From JACVRW01 sp963835705 (GTDB lineage Bacteria > Actinomycetota > Thermoleophilia > Solirubrobacterales > Thermoleophilaceae), in assembly GCA_963835705.1 (NCBI GenBank), contig CAWIGR010000022.1, positions 1-64,000 on the forward strand: a stretch of DNA of 64,000 nt, read 5' to 3'. A model generated the notes under the pieces. It did no database searches and was not told the DNA's origin. It saw only the letters and a program-made list of their open reading frames with translations. Numbering within the stretch: the first letter of the stretch is position 1; each line of letters opens with the position of its first letter. Positions 51,744 to 59,433 of the stretch are shown piece after piece. A program made the position numbers and the translations under genes.

Positions 51744-53747
51744 TTGAACTACTTCGTCACCGGCGCCACCGGCTTCATCGGGAGGCACCTCGTAGCCGAG
51801 CTCGTGAAGCGGGACGGCACCATCTACGTGCTCGTCCGGGAGGGCTCGCGCGGCAAGATCGACGCGCTCGTACAGCGCTCCGGCGCTCCCGAGGGCCGCA
51901 TCGTGCCCGTGAGCGGCGACCTGTCCAAGCCGGGGCTCGGCATCGAGGGGTTCGACGAGAAGATCGACCACTTCTTCCACCTCGCCGCGGTCTATGACAT
52001 GGCGGCCGACGAGGAGGCCATGGAGCGCGCCAACATCGAGGGCACGCGGCACGTGCTCGAGTTCGCCAACTCGATCGAGGTGGAGCGCTTCCACCACACC
52101 AGCTCGATCGCCGTCGCCGGGCTCTACAAGGGCGTGTTCCAGGAGGACATGTTCGACGAGGGCCAGCGCCTGCCGCACGCGTACCACCGCACGAAGTACG
52201 AGTCCGAGCGCATCGTGCGCGAGGAGATCCGGGCGAAGACGCTCGTCTACCGGCCGGGGATCGTGGTGGGCCACTCGGAGACCGGCGAGATGGACAAGAT
52301 CGACGGTCCCTACTACTTCTTCAAGCTGCTCCAGAAGCTGCGCCATGCGCTGCCCGAGTGGGCGCCGCTGGCCGGACCGCAGGGCGGCGAGACGAACATC
52401 GTGCCGGTCGACTTCGTGGCCAAGTCGATGGACCACATCGCCCACCTGCCCGACAGCGAGCTGCCGGGTGACACCTTCCACCTCGTCAGCCCCGAGCCGA
52501 TGCGGGTGGGCGACACGCTGAACGCGTTCGCCAAGGCTGCGCACGCGCCCCAGTTCGCGATGCGCGTGGACCCGCACATGACCAACGCGATCCCGAAGCA
52601 GGTGCGCAAGGGCGTGATGGCCCTGCCGACGGTCAAGCGGATCCGCCACCAGGTCTACGACGACCTCGGCATCCCGCCCGCGGCGATGGAGAACAGGGAC
52701 TTTCGCTGCACCTTCGACGCGCGCGACACCCAGCGTGCGCTCAGCGGGACCGGCATCGCAGTGCCGCCGCTCTCGACCTACGCCCCGCGGCTATGGGACT
52801 ACTGGGAGCGCAACCTCGACCCGGACCTGTTCCGCGAGCGCTCGCTGGCCCACTCGATCAAGGGCAAGCGCATCATGATCACCGGCGCGTCCAGCGGAAT
52901 CGGGCTCGAAACGGCGCTCAAGGTCGGCGAGGCGGGCGGCGAGGTGCTGCTGGTCTCGCGGACGCGCGAGAAGCTCGAGGAGGTCGCCCGGCAGGTGGAG
53001 AAGGCGGGCGGCACCGCGCACGTCCATCCCTGCGACCTCGCCGAGCTGGACGACATCGACCGCCTCGCGCAGGAGGTGCTCGACGAGCACGGCGGGATCG
53101 ACATCCTGGTCAACAACGCGGGCCGCTCGATCCGCCGTTCGGTGGCGCGCTCGTACGACCGCTTCCACGACTACGAGCGCACCATGCGGCTGAACTACTT
53201 CGGCGCGCTCAAGCTGATCCTCGCCTTCATGCCGGGGATGAGGGAGCGAAAGAGCGGCCACATCATCAACGTGTCGTCGATCGGGGTGCAGACGAACACG
53301 CCGCGCTTCTCGGCCTACGTCGCCTCGAAGGCGGCCCTGGACGCGTTCTCGCGCTGCGCCGCGCCGGAGTGCATCGGCGACAACGTCACGTTCACGACGG
53401 TCTACATGCCGCTCGTGCGGACGCCGATGATCGCGCCGACCGACATCTACAAGGCCTTCCCCACGCTCACCCCGGACGAGGCGGCCCAGATGCTCTGCGA
53501 CGCGATGATCGACAAGCCGAAGCGGGTGGCCTCGCGGCTCGGGACCTTCGGCGAGGTGCTCTACTCGGTGTCGCCGAAGACCGTGGACATCGTGCTCAAC
53601 ACGGCCTACAACCTGTTCCCGGACTCTAAGGCGTCGAAGAGCGACAAACCTGACGGCAAGCCGGCTCCCGCGGCGGAGAAGAAGGACGACGAGATGTCGA
53701 CGGAGGCCGTCGCGATGGCCTACCTGATGCGCGGCGTGCATTTCTAG
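51744..53747 (+). CDS. Two-domain SDR: fatty acyl-CoA reductase-like plus classical SDR
   Basis: 667 residues. Domain 1 (about 1-350) is an extended SDR: NYFVTGATGFIGRHLVAELV, FFHLAAVYDMAADEEAMERA, AYHRTKYESERIVREE (YxxxK) and VYRPGIVVGHSETGEMDKID. Domain 2 (about 365-620) is a classical SDR: KRIMITGASSGIGLETALKV, ILVNNAGRSIRRSVARSYDR, INVSSIGVQ and SAYVASKAALDAFSRCA. The same double architecture is known in mycobacterial acyl-CoA reductases such as AcrA1 (Rv3391). Likely reduces long-chain acyl-CoA to aldehyde or alcohol; a polar C-terminal tail follows. ATG/TTG start near 51744 gives MNYFVTGATG. Confidence 0.87.
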   Translation: MNYFVTGATGFIGRHLVAELVKRDGTIYVLVREGSRGKIDALVQRSGAPEGRIVPVSGDLSKPGLGIEGFDEKIDHFFHLAAVYDMAADEEAMERANIEGTRHVLEFANSIEVERFHHTSSIAVAGLYKGVFQEDMFDEGQRLPHAYHRTKYESERIVREEIRAKTLVYRPGIVVGHSETGEMDKIDGPYYFFKLLQKLRHALPEWAPLAGPQGGETNIVPVDFVAKSMDHIAHLPDSELPGDTFHLVSPEPMRVGDTLNAFAKAAHAPQFAMRVDPHMTNAIPKQVRKGVMALPTVKRIRHQVYDDLGIPPAAMENRDFRCTFDARDTQRALSGTGIAVPPLSTYAPRLWDYWERNLDPDLFRERSLAHSIKGKRIMITGASSGIGLETALKVGEAGGEVLLVSRTREKLEEVARQVEKAGGTAHVHPCDLAELDDIDRLAQEVLDEHGGIDILVNNAGRSIRRSVARSYDRFHDYERTMRLNYFGALKLILAFMPGMRERKSGHIINVSSIGVQTNTPRFSAYVASKAALDAFSRCAAPECIGDNVTFTTVYMPLVRTPMIAPTDIYKAFPTLTPDEAAQMLCDAMIDKPKRVASRLGTFGEVLYSVSPKTVDIVLNTAYNLFPDSKASKSDKPDGKPAPAAEKKDDEMSTEAVAMAYLMRGVHF

Positions 53748-55407
53748 CCGGCAGCCGCACCACCCGGAGCGGGAGCATTCGCGGCGCCGAGCGGTTGCCC
53801 ACGGCGTCAACCGCGCTCAGCACCAGCCGGTGAAAGCCAGGGCGAAGACCGCGGGCGCGCAGGCGGATGCCGTTCGCCCCGGCGGCGCCCCCGTGGGACA
53901 CGTCTCGCTGCCGGAGCCAGCGGACACAGCGGCGCCCGCTGCGAGCGCGAATCCTGCACGGCGCCCCGGCCAGCGGGCGGCGACCGCGGCGCGCGCGGTC
54001 GACCGCGAGGGTCACCGACGCCGGCTCGGAGAGCTTGAAGCCGACGATGGTGGAGCGCGGCGGCACGCGGCGCGGACGGGCGGCCGCCCCGGCGCGCCGC
54101 CGCGGGCGCCGCACGCCGAGCACGCGGGAGCCGCGGCGCAGCTGCGCGATCACCGGCAGCGCTCCGTCCACCTGCACGCTGGCGTCGGCCACCGCCCGGC
54201 CACCGTGGGGATCGTTCACGCGCACGCGCACGGTCGCCGCGCCGTGGCCCGCGAAGCTGCGCGAGGCGGTGGCCGTGCCTCCCGAGCCGGCCTCGAAGCC
54301 GCCGTCCCCGTCGAGGTCCCACTCGTAGACGAGGGGCATGCGCTCCGGGTCGCCCGACGCCGAGGCGTCGAGCCGCACCGGCCGCCCGGCGGCCACCACC
54401 GGCGGGTCGAGCGTCAGCGCCGCGGACGGCGGGCGGTTGGCCACGGTCGCGATGCCGAGCGGATGGTTGAACAGCTCCCCCGCCCGCACGAGCGACTGGG
54501 CGCCGGTCCCGGGGTCGACGCGGACGATACCGCCCTCCTGGCCCACGTTGAAGTCGCTGACGAGCAGCGCCCCGCCCGGGTCGAACGCCACCCGCTCAGG
54601 GGTGACCAGCACGTCCTGGGGGCCGTTCGTGGTGATCGAGGTCTGCACGCCGCTGACCGGATCCACGCGGACCAGCCCCTGCTGGTTCTCGCACTCGTTG
54701 GCGACGGCGATCCCTCCGTCGGGCGCCACGGCCAGCCCGAACGGCAGTGCGAACTGCTGGTCCTCGGAGATCAAGCGCTGCGCTCCGGTGACCGGGTCGA
54801 CGCGGATCAGCCTCCCGCCGAGCGCCGGGCACGGCGGCGGCAGCCGCGGGTCCGGGAACTCCCGGTTGGCCACCACGAGGCTGCCGTCGCGCTGGAATGC
54901 GATGCCGAAGGGCAGGTCGAGCTGTCCGCCGACGCTGACCGGCGTCTGGGCGCCGGTGCGCGGATCGACTCGGATCACGGCCCCGTCGTTGTCGGGCGCC
55001 CGGTTGTCGACGACGTAGAGCTGGCCGTCCGGCGCCACGGCGATGCCGGCGGGGTCGAAGAAGTCACCCCCACTCGAGACGAGGCGCTGGCTGCCCGTGA
55101 GCGGATCGACCCTGATCACCGCGCCGTCTCTGCGGTTCGGCTCGCCGAGGTCGGCCACCACGAGGTTGCCGTCGGACTCCACGGCGAGGTCGTAGGGGCG
55201 CTGGAAGAGCGTCCCCTGCGGGCCGTTGCGGGAGATCTCGACGAGGGATCCCGAGGCCGGGTCCGTACGGAGTATCACCGCGCCCGTCGCGAAGCTGTTG
55301 GCCGTGTAGACCACGAAGGGGTCATCCGGGGCGGCCACGGCCGTCCCGGACATGAGCGTCACGGCGAGCAGTGACCAGAACAGGACGCGCGTGCGGCGCA
55401 TCACCAT
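53626..55407 (-). CDS. Secreted beta-propeller/PKD-type protein
   Basis: 593 residues. The signal peptide follows ATG 55407 (TRVLFWSLLAVTLMSGTAVA, cleaved AAP). About six NHL/SMP-30-like blades repeat the pattern 'G.VIRVDPxTGxQxxVSxGG...P.GIAVxxDGxLxVA' (GAVIRVDPLTGSQRLVSSGG, GIAVAPDGQLYVVDNRAPDN). A PKD-like domain follows (PPSAALTLDPPVVAAGRPVR, VYEWDLDGDGGFEAGSGG), then an Arg-rich C-terminal Ig-like domain (FHRLVLSAVDAVGNRSAPRM). The last 40 residues are antisense to the convergent SDR gene (122-bp overlap); they may be an artefact of a frameshift near 53760. Confidence 0.82.
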   Translation of the reverse strand: MVMRRTRVLFWSLLAVTLMSGTAVAAPDDPFVVYTANSFATGAVILRTDPASGSLVEISRNGPQGTLFQRPYDLAVESDGNLVVADLGEPNRRDGAVIRVDPLTGSQRLVSSGGDFFDPAGIAVAPDGQLYVVDNRAPDNDGAVIRVDPRTGAQTPVSVGGQLDLPFGIAFQRDGSLVVANREFPDPRLPPPCPALGGRLIRVDPVTGAQRLISEDQQFALPFGLAVAPDGGIAVANECENQQGLVRVDPVSGVQTSITTNGPQDVLVTPERVAFDPGGALLVSDFNVGQEGGIVRVDPGTGAQSLVRAGELFNHPLGIATVANRPPSAALTLDPPVVAAGRPVRLDASASGDPERMPLVYEWDLDGDGGFEAGSGGTATASRSFAGHGAATVRVRVNDPHGGRAVADASVQVDGALPVIAQLRRGSRVLGVRRPRRRAGAAARPRRVPPRSTIVGFKLSEPASVTLAVDRARRGRRPLAGAPCRIRARSGRRCVRWLRQRDVSHGGAAGANGIRLRARGLRPGFHRLVLSAVDAVGNRSAPRMLPLRVVRLPARNARRASGRPSRRPPSTSRRPSSPPREPACRQVCRSSTP

Positions 55408-55522
55408 CGAAGGTAGCGCCGTTACGGCACGCGTCAACCGCTCGTGGAACCTGTACACGCACGTACGTATCGGCACCCCGGGCCGGGTTCACGAGTGGGA
55501 ATTTCGGACTGGAGGCCGACCC

Positions 55523-56464
55523 TCAGACGAACGCCGGGCCGCGGCGAACCAGGTTCGCGTACAGCGCCTGCTGGACCGTGTCCCGCACGCGCTCGGTCAG
55601 CTCGAGCACGGCGGCGCGATCGCTCGCGGCCTCGGGGCCCATGTGCGCGGTCTCGATCGGCTCGCAGAACTCGATCCGCCAGCGCGATGGGAGCGGGATC
55701 AGGCCCAGCGGGCCGAGCCACGGGAAGGTGGGGGTGACCGGGAAGAACGGGGCGCGGATCATCCGCGCGAGCGACGGCACGTCGGCCAGCTTGGGGTAGA
55801 TCTCCTCGCTCCCCACCACCGCCACGGGCACGATCGGGGCCCCGGCCCGCAGGGCGATCTCCACGAAGCCACCGCGCCCGAAGCGCTGGAGCCGGTAGCG
55901 CTCGGAGTAGGGCTTGCCCGTGCCCTTCACGCCCTCTGGGAAAACCGCGACGAGCTGATCGTGCTCGAGCAGCCGCAGCGCGTTGTAGGGCGACGCCACC
56001 ACCCCGCCCACCTTGCGCATGAAGACCGACACCCAGGGCAGGTCGAACGCCCAGTTCAGCACCAGGAAGCGCGGGTGTCGCGGCAGCGGATGCTCGCGCA
56101 GCAGCGCGACGGAGATCATCGTGGCGTCCCAGGGCAGGATGCCCGCGTGGTTGGCGGCCAGGATGGCGCCACCGTGAGCGGGGACGTTGTGCACGCCGCT
56201 CACCTTCACGCGCCACCAGCGGTCGTAGAGGAAGCCGAACAACGGCTCCACCAGCTCGGCGAAGCCCTCGTCGAAGCCCCACTCGTCCTCGGGGTAGTCG
56301 CCCTCCAGCCGGCGCATCGCCCGCTGCACGGTCTGGCGGGCGTCGCGCGGCAGCGCGACCGCCCCGCGCGTCACGGCGTCCGGGAGCTCGAGACCGGCGT
56401 CGAGGCCCTCGCGCAGGCGGCGCATGAAGGCGAGCGCGGCCTCGAGACCGGCGGGCTCGCTCAC
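55523..56464 (-). CDS. Lysophospholipid acyltransferase-family protein
   Basis: 313 residues. PlsC-like acyltransferase: GGAILAANHAGILPWDATMI is the His/Asp block I (H-x6-D here), FMRKVGGVVASPYNALRLLE block II, VAVFPEGVKGTGKPYSERYR block III and GAPIVPVAVVGSEEIYPKLA block IV. An N-terminal helix-rich segment of about 90 residues precedes it. GTG 56464 overlaps the epimerase stop (GTGA). It probably acylates glycerol phosphate or lysolipids; the exact acceptor is unknown. Confidence 0.86.
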   Translation of the reverse strand: MSEPAGLEAALAFMRRLREGLDAGLELPDAVTRGAVALPRDARQTVQRAMRRLEGDYPEDEWGFDEGFAELVEPLFGFLYDRWWRVKVSGVHNVPAHGGAILAANHAGILPWDATMISVALLREHPLPRHPRFLVLNWAFDLPWVSVFMRKVGGVVASPYNALRLLEHDQLVAVFPEGVKGTGKPYSERYRLQRFGRGGFVEIALRAGAPIVPVAVVGSEEIYPKLADVPSLARMIRAPFFPVTPTFPWLGPLGLIPLPSRWRIEFCEPIETAHMGPEAASDRAAVLELTERVRDTVQQALYANLVRRGPAFV

Positions 56465-57427
56465 GCGGCCCTCGCCTCGCCCCGGCGCGCGACCCAGTCC
56501 TCCACCGCGGCCACCGTGGAGTACCGGGGCTCGTACCCGACCTCCTCCTCCAGTCGCCGGATGTCCACCGCCCGCCCGTAGCGGAGGAGGCGCCGGAAGT
56601 CCTCCGAGTAGGCGCTCATCCCGAGGCGCCGCGCGGCCTGGGTGACCGGCCCGAACAGGGGACCGGCGACCGGGAGGGGCGGACGCCCGGCCAGGCGGAT
56701 CATGCGGATCAGGCCGATGGTGCCGAGTCCCGCGACGTTCACGGCGCCCCGCACCGGGTTCCGGATCGCGGCCAGAAGCGCCTCGAGCGCGTCGTGCTCG
56801 TGCACCAGCTGGATACGCGGGTCGAAGCCGAGGTGGGTGGGGCAGGCGGGCTGGGAGAGGTAGCGGGTGATCTGCGTGTCGAGCGACGGGCCGATCGCGG
56901 GCTGGTAGCGCAGCATCGTGCAGACCACCTGCGGCCGGCGGCGCGAGAACGTCTCGAAGTAGTTCTCGATCTCGGCGACGTCGCGCTGGAAGCGGGAGCG
57001 CAAGGGGAACAGGCGGGTCATCTCCTCCCCCAGGAACTGGGGCGCGTGTGGCTCGGCGCCATAGATGCCGGCGGAGCCGCGGATGACGATCGACTCGACC
57101 GTGGACACCCGCTCGCACGCGCCCAGCAGCTGGAGCGAGCCGATCACGTTGATGTCGTGCATCGCCCGGGAGGACATCCCCGGTCCCGGCTGGCGGACGA
57201 TCTTGTTGTGGACCACCGTGTCGGGGAGCCGCCGCCTTGATCAGGCGGGCGATCTCCGGGTCGCGGATGTCGGCCTCGTGAAGCTCGGTGCGCTCGAGCG
57301 CGGCCTTGGGCCGCCGCGTGTCGATCCCCACCACGGCCTCCACCCCGGGATCGCATTCGAGCCTGGCCGCGAGCAGCCCGCCCAGGTAGCTCCCGACCCC
57401 GGTGATGAGAACCCGGCGACCGGGCAC
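56461..57427 (-). CDS. NAD-dependent epimerase/dehydratase-family SDR, one frameshift
   Basis: GTG 57427 starts PGRRVLITGVGSYLGGLLAA (GxxGxxG) and VVGIDTRRPKAALERTELHE. Near 57235 (GCGGCGGCTCCCC) one base too many shifts the frame; the next frame resumes DTVVHNKIVRQPGPGMSSRA, INVIGSLQLLGACERVSTVE, SIVIRGSAGIYGAEPHAP and ends at 56461. Removing one G restores a single protein of about 320 residues. It overlaps the coiled-coil gene stop upstream (TAGTG) and the acyltransferase start downstream, so the three form an operon, likely in envelope lipid metabolism. Confidence 0.8.
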
Positions 57428-57777
57428 TACGACGAGCGCTTGGCGCCGCCGGAGGTGGAGCGCTTGGCGCCGCCGGAGGTGGAGCGCTTGGCCGGCAACC
57501 GGTTCTCGATCGCGTCGAGCCGGCGGCCGATCCGGCGGATCTCCGCCTTCAGCTCGCGGATGTCCTCGGACGTCGCCGGCCTGCGGTCCTCGATCACGCG
57601 CCTGCCGCGCGCGAGGCCCGCCTCGGCGCCGCGGCGCAGGTTGTCCACGGTGCCGGCGAGGTCGTCGAGCGCGCCCTGGGTGCGCTCGCGCTGGCGCTCG
57701 GCCGAGCCGAGCGTCGCCTGGACCGTCCGCTCGACGGCGTCCCGCAGGTCACCGGGTGTGGAGGGGCGCTTCGCCAT
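57427..57777 (-). CDS. Phasin-like coiled-coil protein with repeated basic tail
   Basis: 116 residues. Mostly amphipathic helix (DLRDAVERTVQATLGSAERQ, GALDDLAGTVDNLRRGAEAG, DIRELKAEIRRIGRRLDAIE). The C-terminus PAKRSTSGGAKRSTSGGAKR is a tandem repeat, encoded by direct 24-bp DNA repeats near 57435-57490, and recalls the AAKK-type DNA- or granule-binding tails of histone-like and phasin proteins. ATG 57777 with upstream non-coding sequence. It heads the epimerase-acyltransferase operon, which fits a lipid-granule protein; this is inference. Confidence 0.75.
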   Translation of the reverse strand: MAKRPSTPGDLRDAVERTVQATLGSAERQRERTQGALDDLAGTVDNLRRGAEAGLARGRRVIEDRRPATSEDIRELKAEIRRIGRRLDAIENRLPAKRSTSGGAKRSTSGGAKRSS

Positions 57778-57855
57778 CGCAGCCGGAGTCTTCCACACGG
57801 CTTTCGCAAACACGCGGTCCCGGGCTCGTGAGCGCCCACTACTGTTCGCCGCCAG

Positions 57856-58564
57856 GTGCCGCTCAAGCATCAGCCCCGCGCACTCCATCTGAGGCCCACC
57901 GCGGCCCTCGCCGAGCGCGTGCTGCTGCCCGGTGATCCCCATCGCGCGCTGGCCGTGGCACAGCACCTGCTCGACGCTCCGAAGATGTTCAACCACACCC
58001 GTGGGCTGTGGGGCTACACCGGCCTTGCGCGCGACGGCGAGCTGCTGACTATCCAGGCCACCGGCATGGGCGGCCCGAGCGCGGCGATCGTGGCCGAGGA
58101 GCTGATCGCGCTCGGCGCCCGCCGCCTGGTGCGCATCGGGACCTGTGGCGCGCTGGCCGGCGGGCTGGCCCTCGGCGACCTCGTCGCGGCCGAGTCGGTG
58201 CTCCCCGCGGACGGGGCCAGCGCGGCGCTCGGCGCGAACGGCTCGATCGCTCCCGACCCCGGTCTGCTCGAGCGGCTAGTCGCGCGCGGGCGCCATGCCC
58301 GGGACCGTCGTGAGCAGCGATCTCTTCTACGACCCGCGCGAGGATCAGCCCGGCGAGTGGATCGCGCGCGGCGCCGTGGCCGTGGAGATGGAGGCCGCGA
58401 CCATCCTGCTGGTGGCCGCCCGCCACGGCGTGGAGGCGGCGTGTGTGCTCGGGGTGTCGGACCTGGTGGGCCCGGATGGCCCGGTGCGGGCAGATTCCGA
58501 GCAGCTCGAGGCGATCGGCTTGCGGATCGGGGAGGTGGGGTATGCCGCGGTGGAGCTGCGCTGA
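57856..58564 (+). CDS. DeoD/uridine phosphorylase-like nucleoside phosphorylase, one frameshift
   Basis: GTG 57856 starts PLKHQPRALHLRPTAALAER, then VLLPGDPHRALAVAQHLLDA, ATGMGGPSAAIVAEELIALG and LVRIGTCGALAGGLALGDLV, the PNP_UDP_1 signatures. Around 58290, after GLLERLVARG, the frame moves to GTVVSSDLFYDPREDQPGEW, AVEMEAATILLVAARHG and CVLGVSDLVG, ending at 58564. Both halves are in correct family order; one to a few bases are lost or gained at the junction. Unlike the salvage locus copy at 45.7 kb, this is the hexameric-type family. Confidence 0.82.
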
Positions 58565-58585
58565 CGGAGTGCGTTTCGGGCGGGG

Positions 58586-59026
58586 CTACGCCTCGGTGAC
58601 CGTCAGGCGCTCCTGCGCACGCGGCATCGGATCGCCGCTCGGCGCCACGGCCTCGCGGAGGCGGGCCACGTCACGCGCGATCTCCTCGAGGCGGGTCTCG
58701 ATGGCGACGATGCGGTCGGGCCCGGCGCCCACCGCGGCCACCCGCTCCTCGAGGCGGTCGATCGCGTCCTCGATCCCCTCCAGCCGCTGGGAGAGCGACC
58801 GCAGCCGCCGCGTCACCCGCTCGATGTCCGCCGCCGAGGGCAGGTTGAGCGCCCCCATCGCGGCATCCTGGGCCTGCAGCGCCTTCTCGCGCGCCTCGAA
58901 CGCACGGGCCACCGCCCCGTTCACGACGGGGTTCGCGATCAGCTCCTCGGCCACCCTGCCGAGGGCCTCCTCGCCATGCCGGGAGAGCTTCTCGACGAAG
59001 CTCTCGTCCTGCTCCGGAGCGGCCAT
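58586..59026 (-). CDS. Phasin-like coiled-coil protein
   Basis: 146 residues. Start ATG 59026: MAAPEQDESFVEKLSRHGEE. Ala/Glu/Arg-rich helices: VNGAVARAFEAREKALQAQD, IERVTRRLRSLSQRLEGIED and DRIVAIETRLEEIARDVARL. Resembles the protein at 57427-57777 and PHA granule-associated phasins in composition and in the pairing of an N-terminal amphipathic helix with a coiled coil. No membrane segment. Convergent with the nucleoside phosphorylase, 21 bp apart. Confidence 0.72.
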   Translation of the reverse strand: MAAPEQDESFVEKLSRHGEEALGRVAEELIANPVVNGAVARAFEAREKALQAQDAAMGALNLPSAADIERVTRRLRSLSQRLEGIEDAIDRLEERVAAVGAGPDRIVAIETRLEEIARDVARLREAVAPSGDPMPRAQERLTVTEA

Positions 59027-59433
59027 CGCGGCGGAGGGTAGCCGATCGATGCCGCTGAGCGGCCGCCGGCCGGTCCCCGGAGGCCTGGCGGAACCGAAGC
59101 TGACTCTACACTTGAGCTTTACCCACGTTTCAAACGCGTGCGAACCGGAACAATCGCGACACCTGGCATGCGGGAGTGCGTGCTCGGGACGCCGAGGCGC
59201 AGGGGTGAGAAATTCAACAATGGGCGGGGCCGGTCGATATATGGACGTGATGCCGCACATCCGCCCCGTTCGCGGCGTGCGAACCATCTCCTGGCCTACC
59301 ACGACACGGATCCCCGTTGCACACTGAAAAGCCCTCCAGTAGCGTTGGTCGTGCGGTCGGGGTGATCGATAGCTCGCGGCCGCACGCGGGGAGCCCCTCC
59401 AGGGGCCCCAAGGGAGGACTTGGAACGGCACGG
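59027..59433. promoter_or_regulatory. Divergent 407-bp leader upstream of a cell-wall hydrolase gene
   Basis: No gene was found. The stretch holds the promoters of the coiled-coil gene (minus) and the hydrolase (plus). It includes a less GC-rich part (59100-59230) and, just before the hydrolase ATG, a GC hairpin-like run (GGGGAGCCCCTCCAGGGGCC) and an AAGGGAGGA ribosome-site-like block. The length leaves room for a regulatory leader RNA, but no known riboswitch consensus was recognised. Confidence 0.35.

Noticed and set aside
59027..59433. c-di-AMP (ydaO/yuaA) riboswitch before the cell-wall hydrolase
   Set aside because: Expected by analogy in actinobacterial hydrolase leaders, but I could not find its conserved core here.
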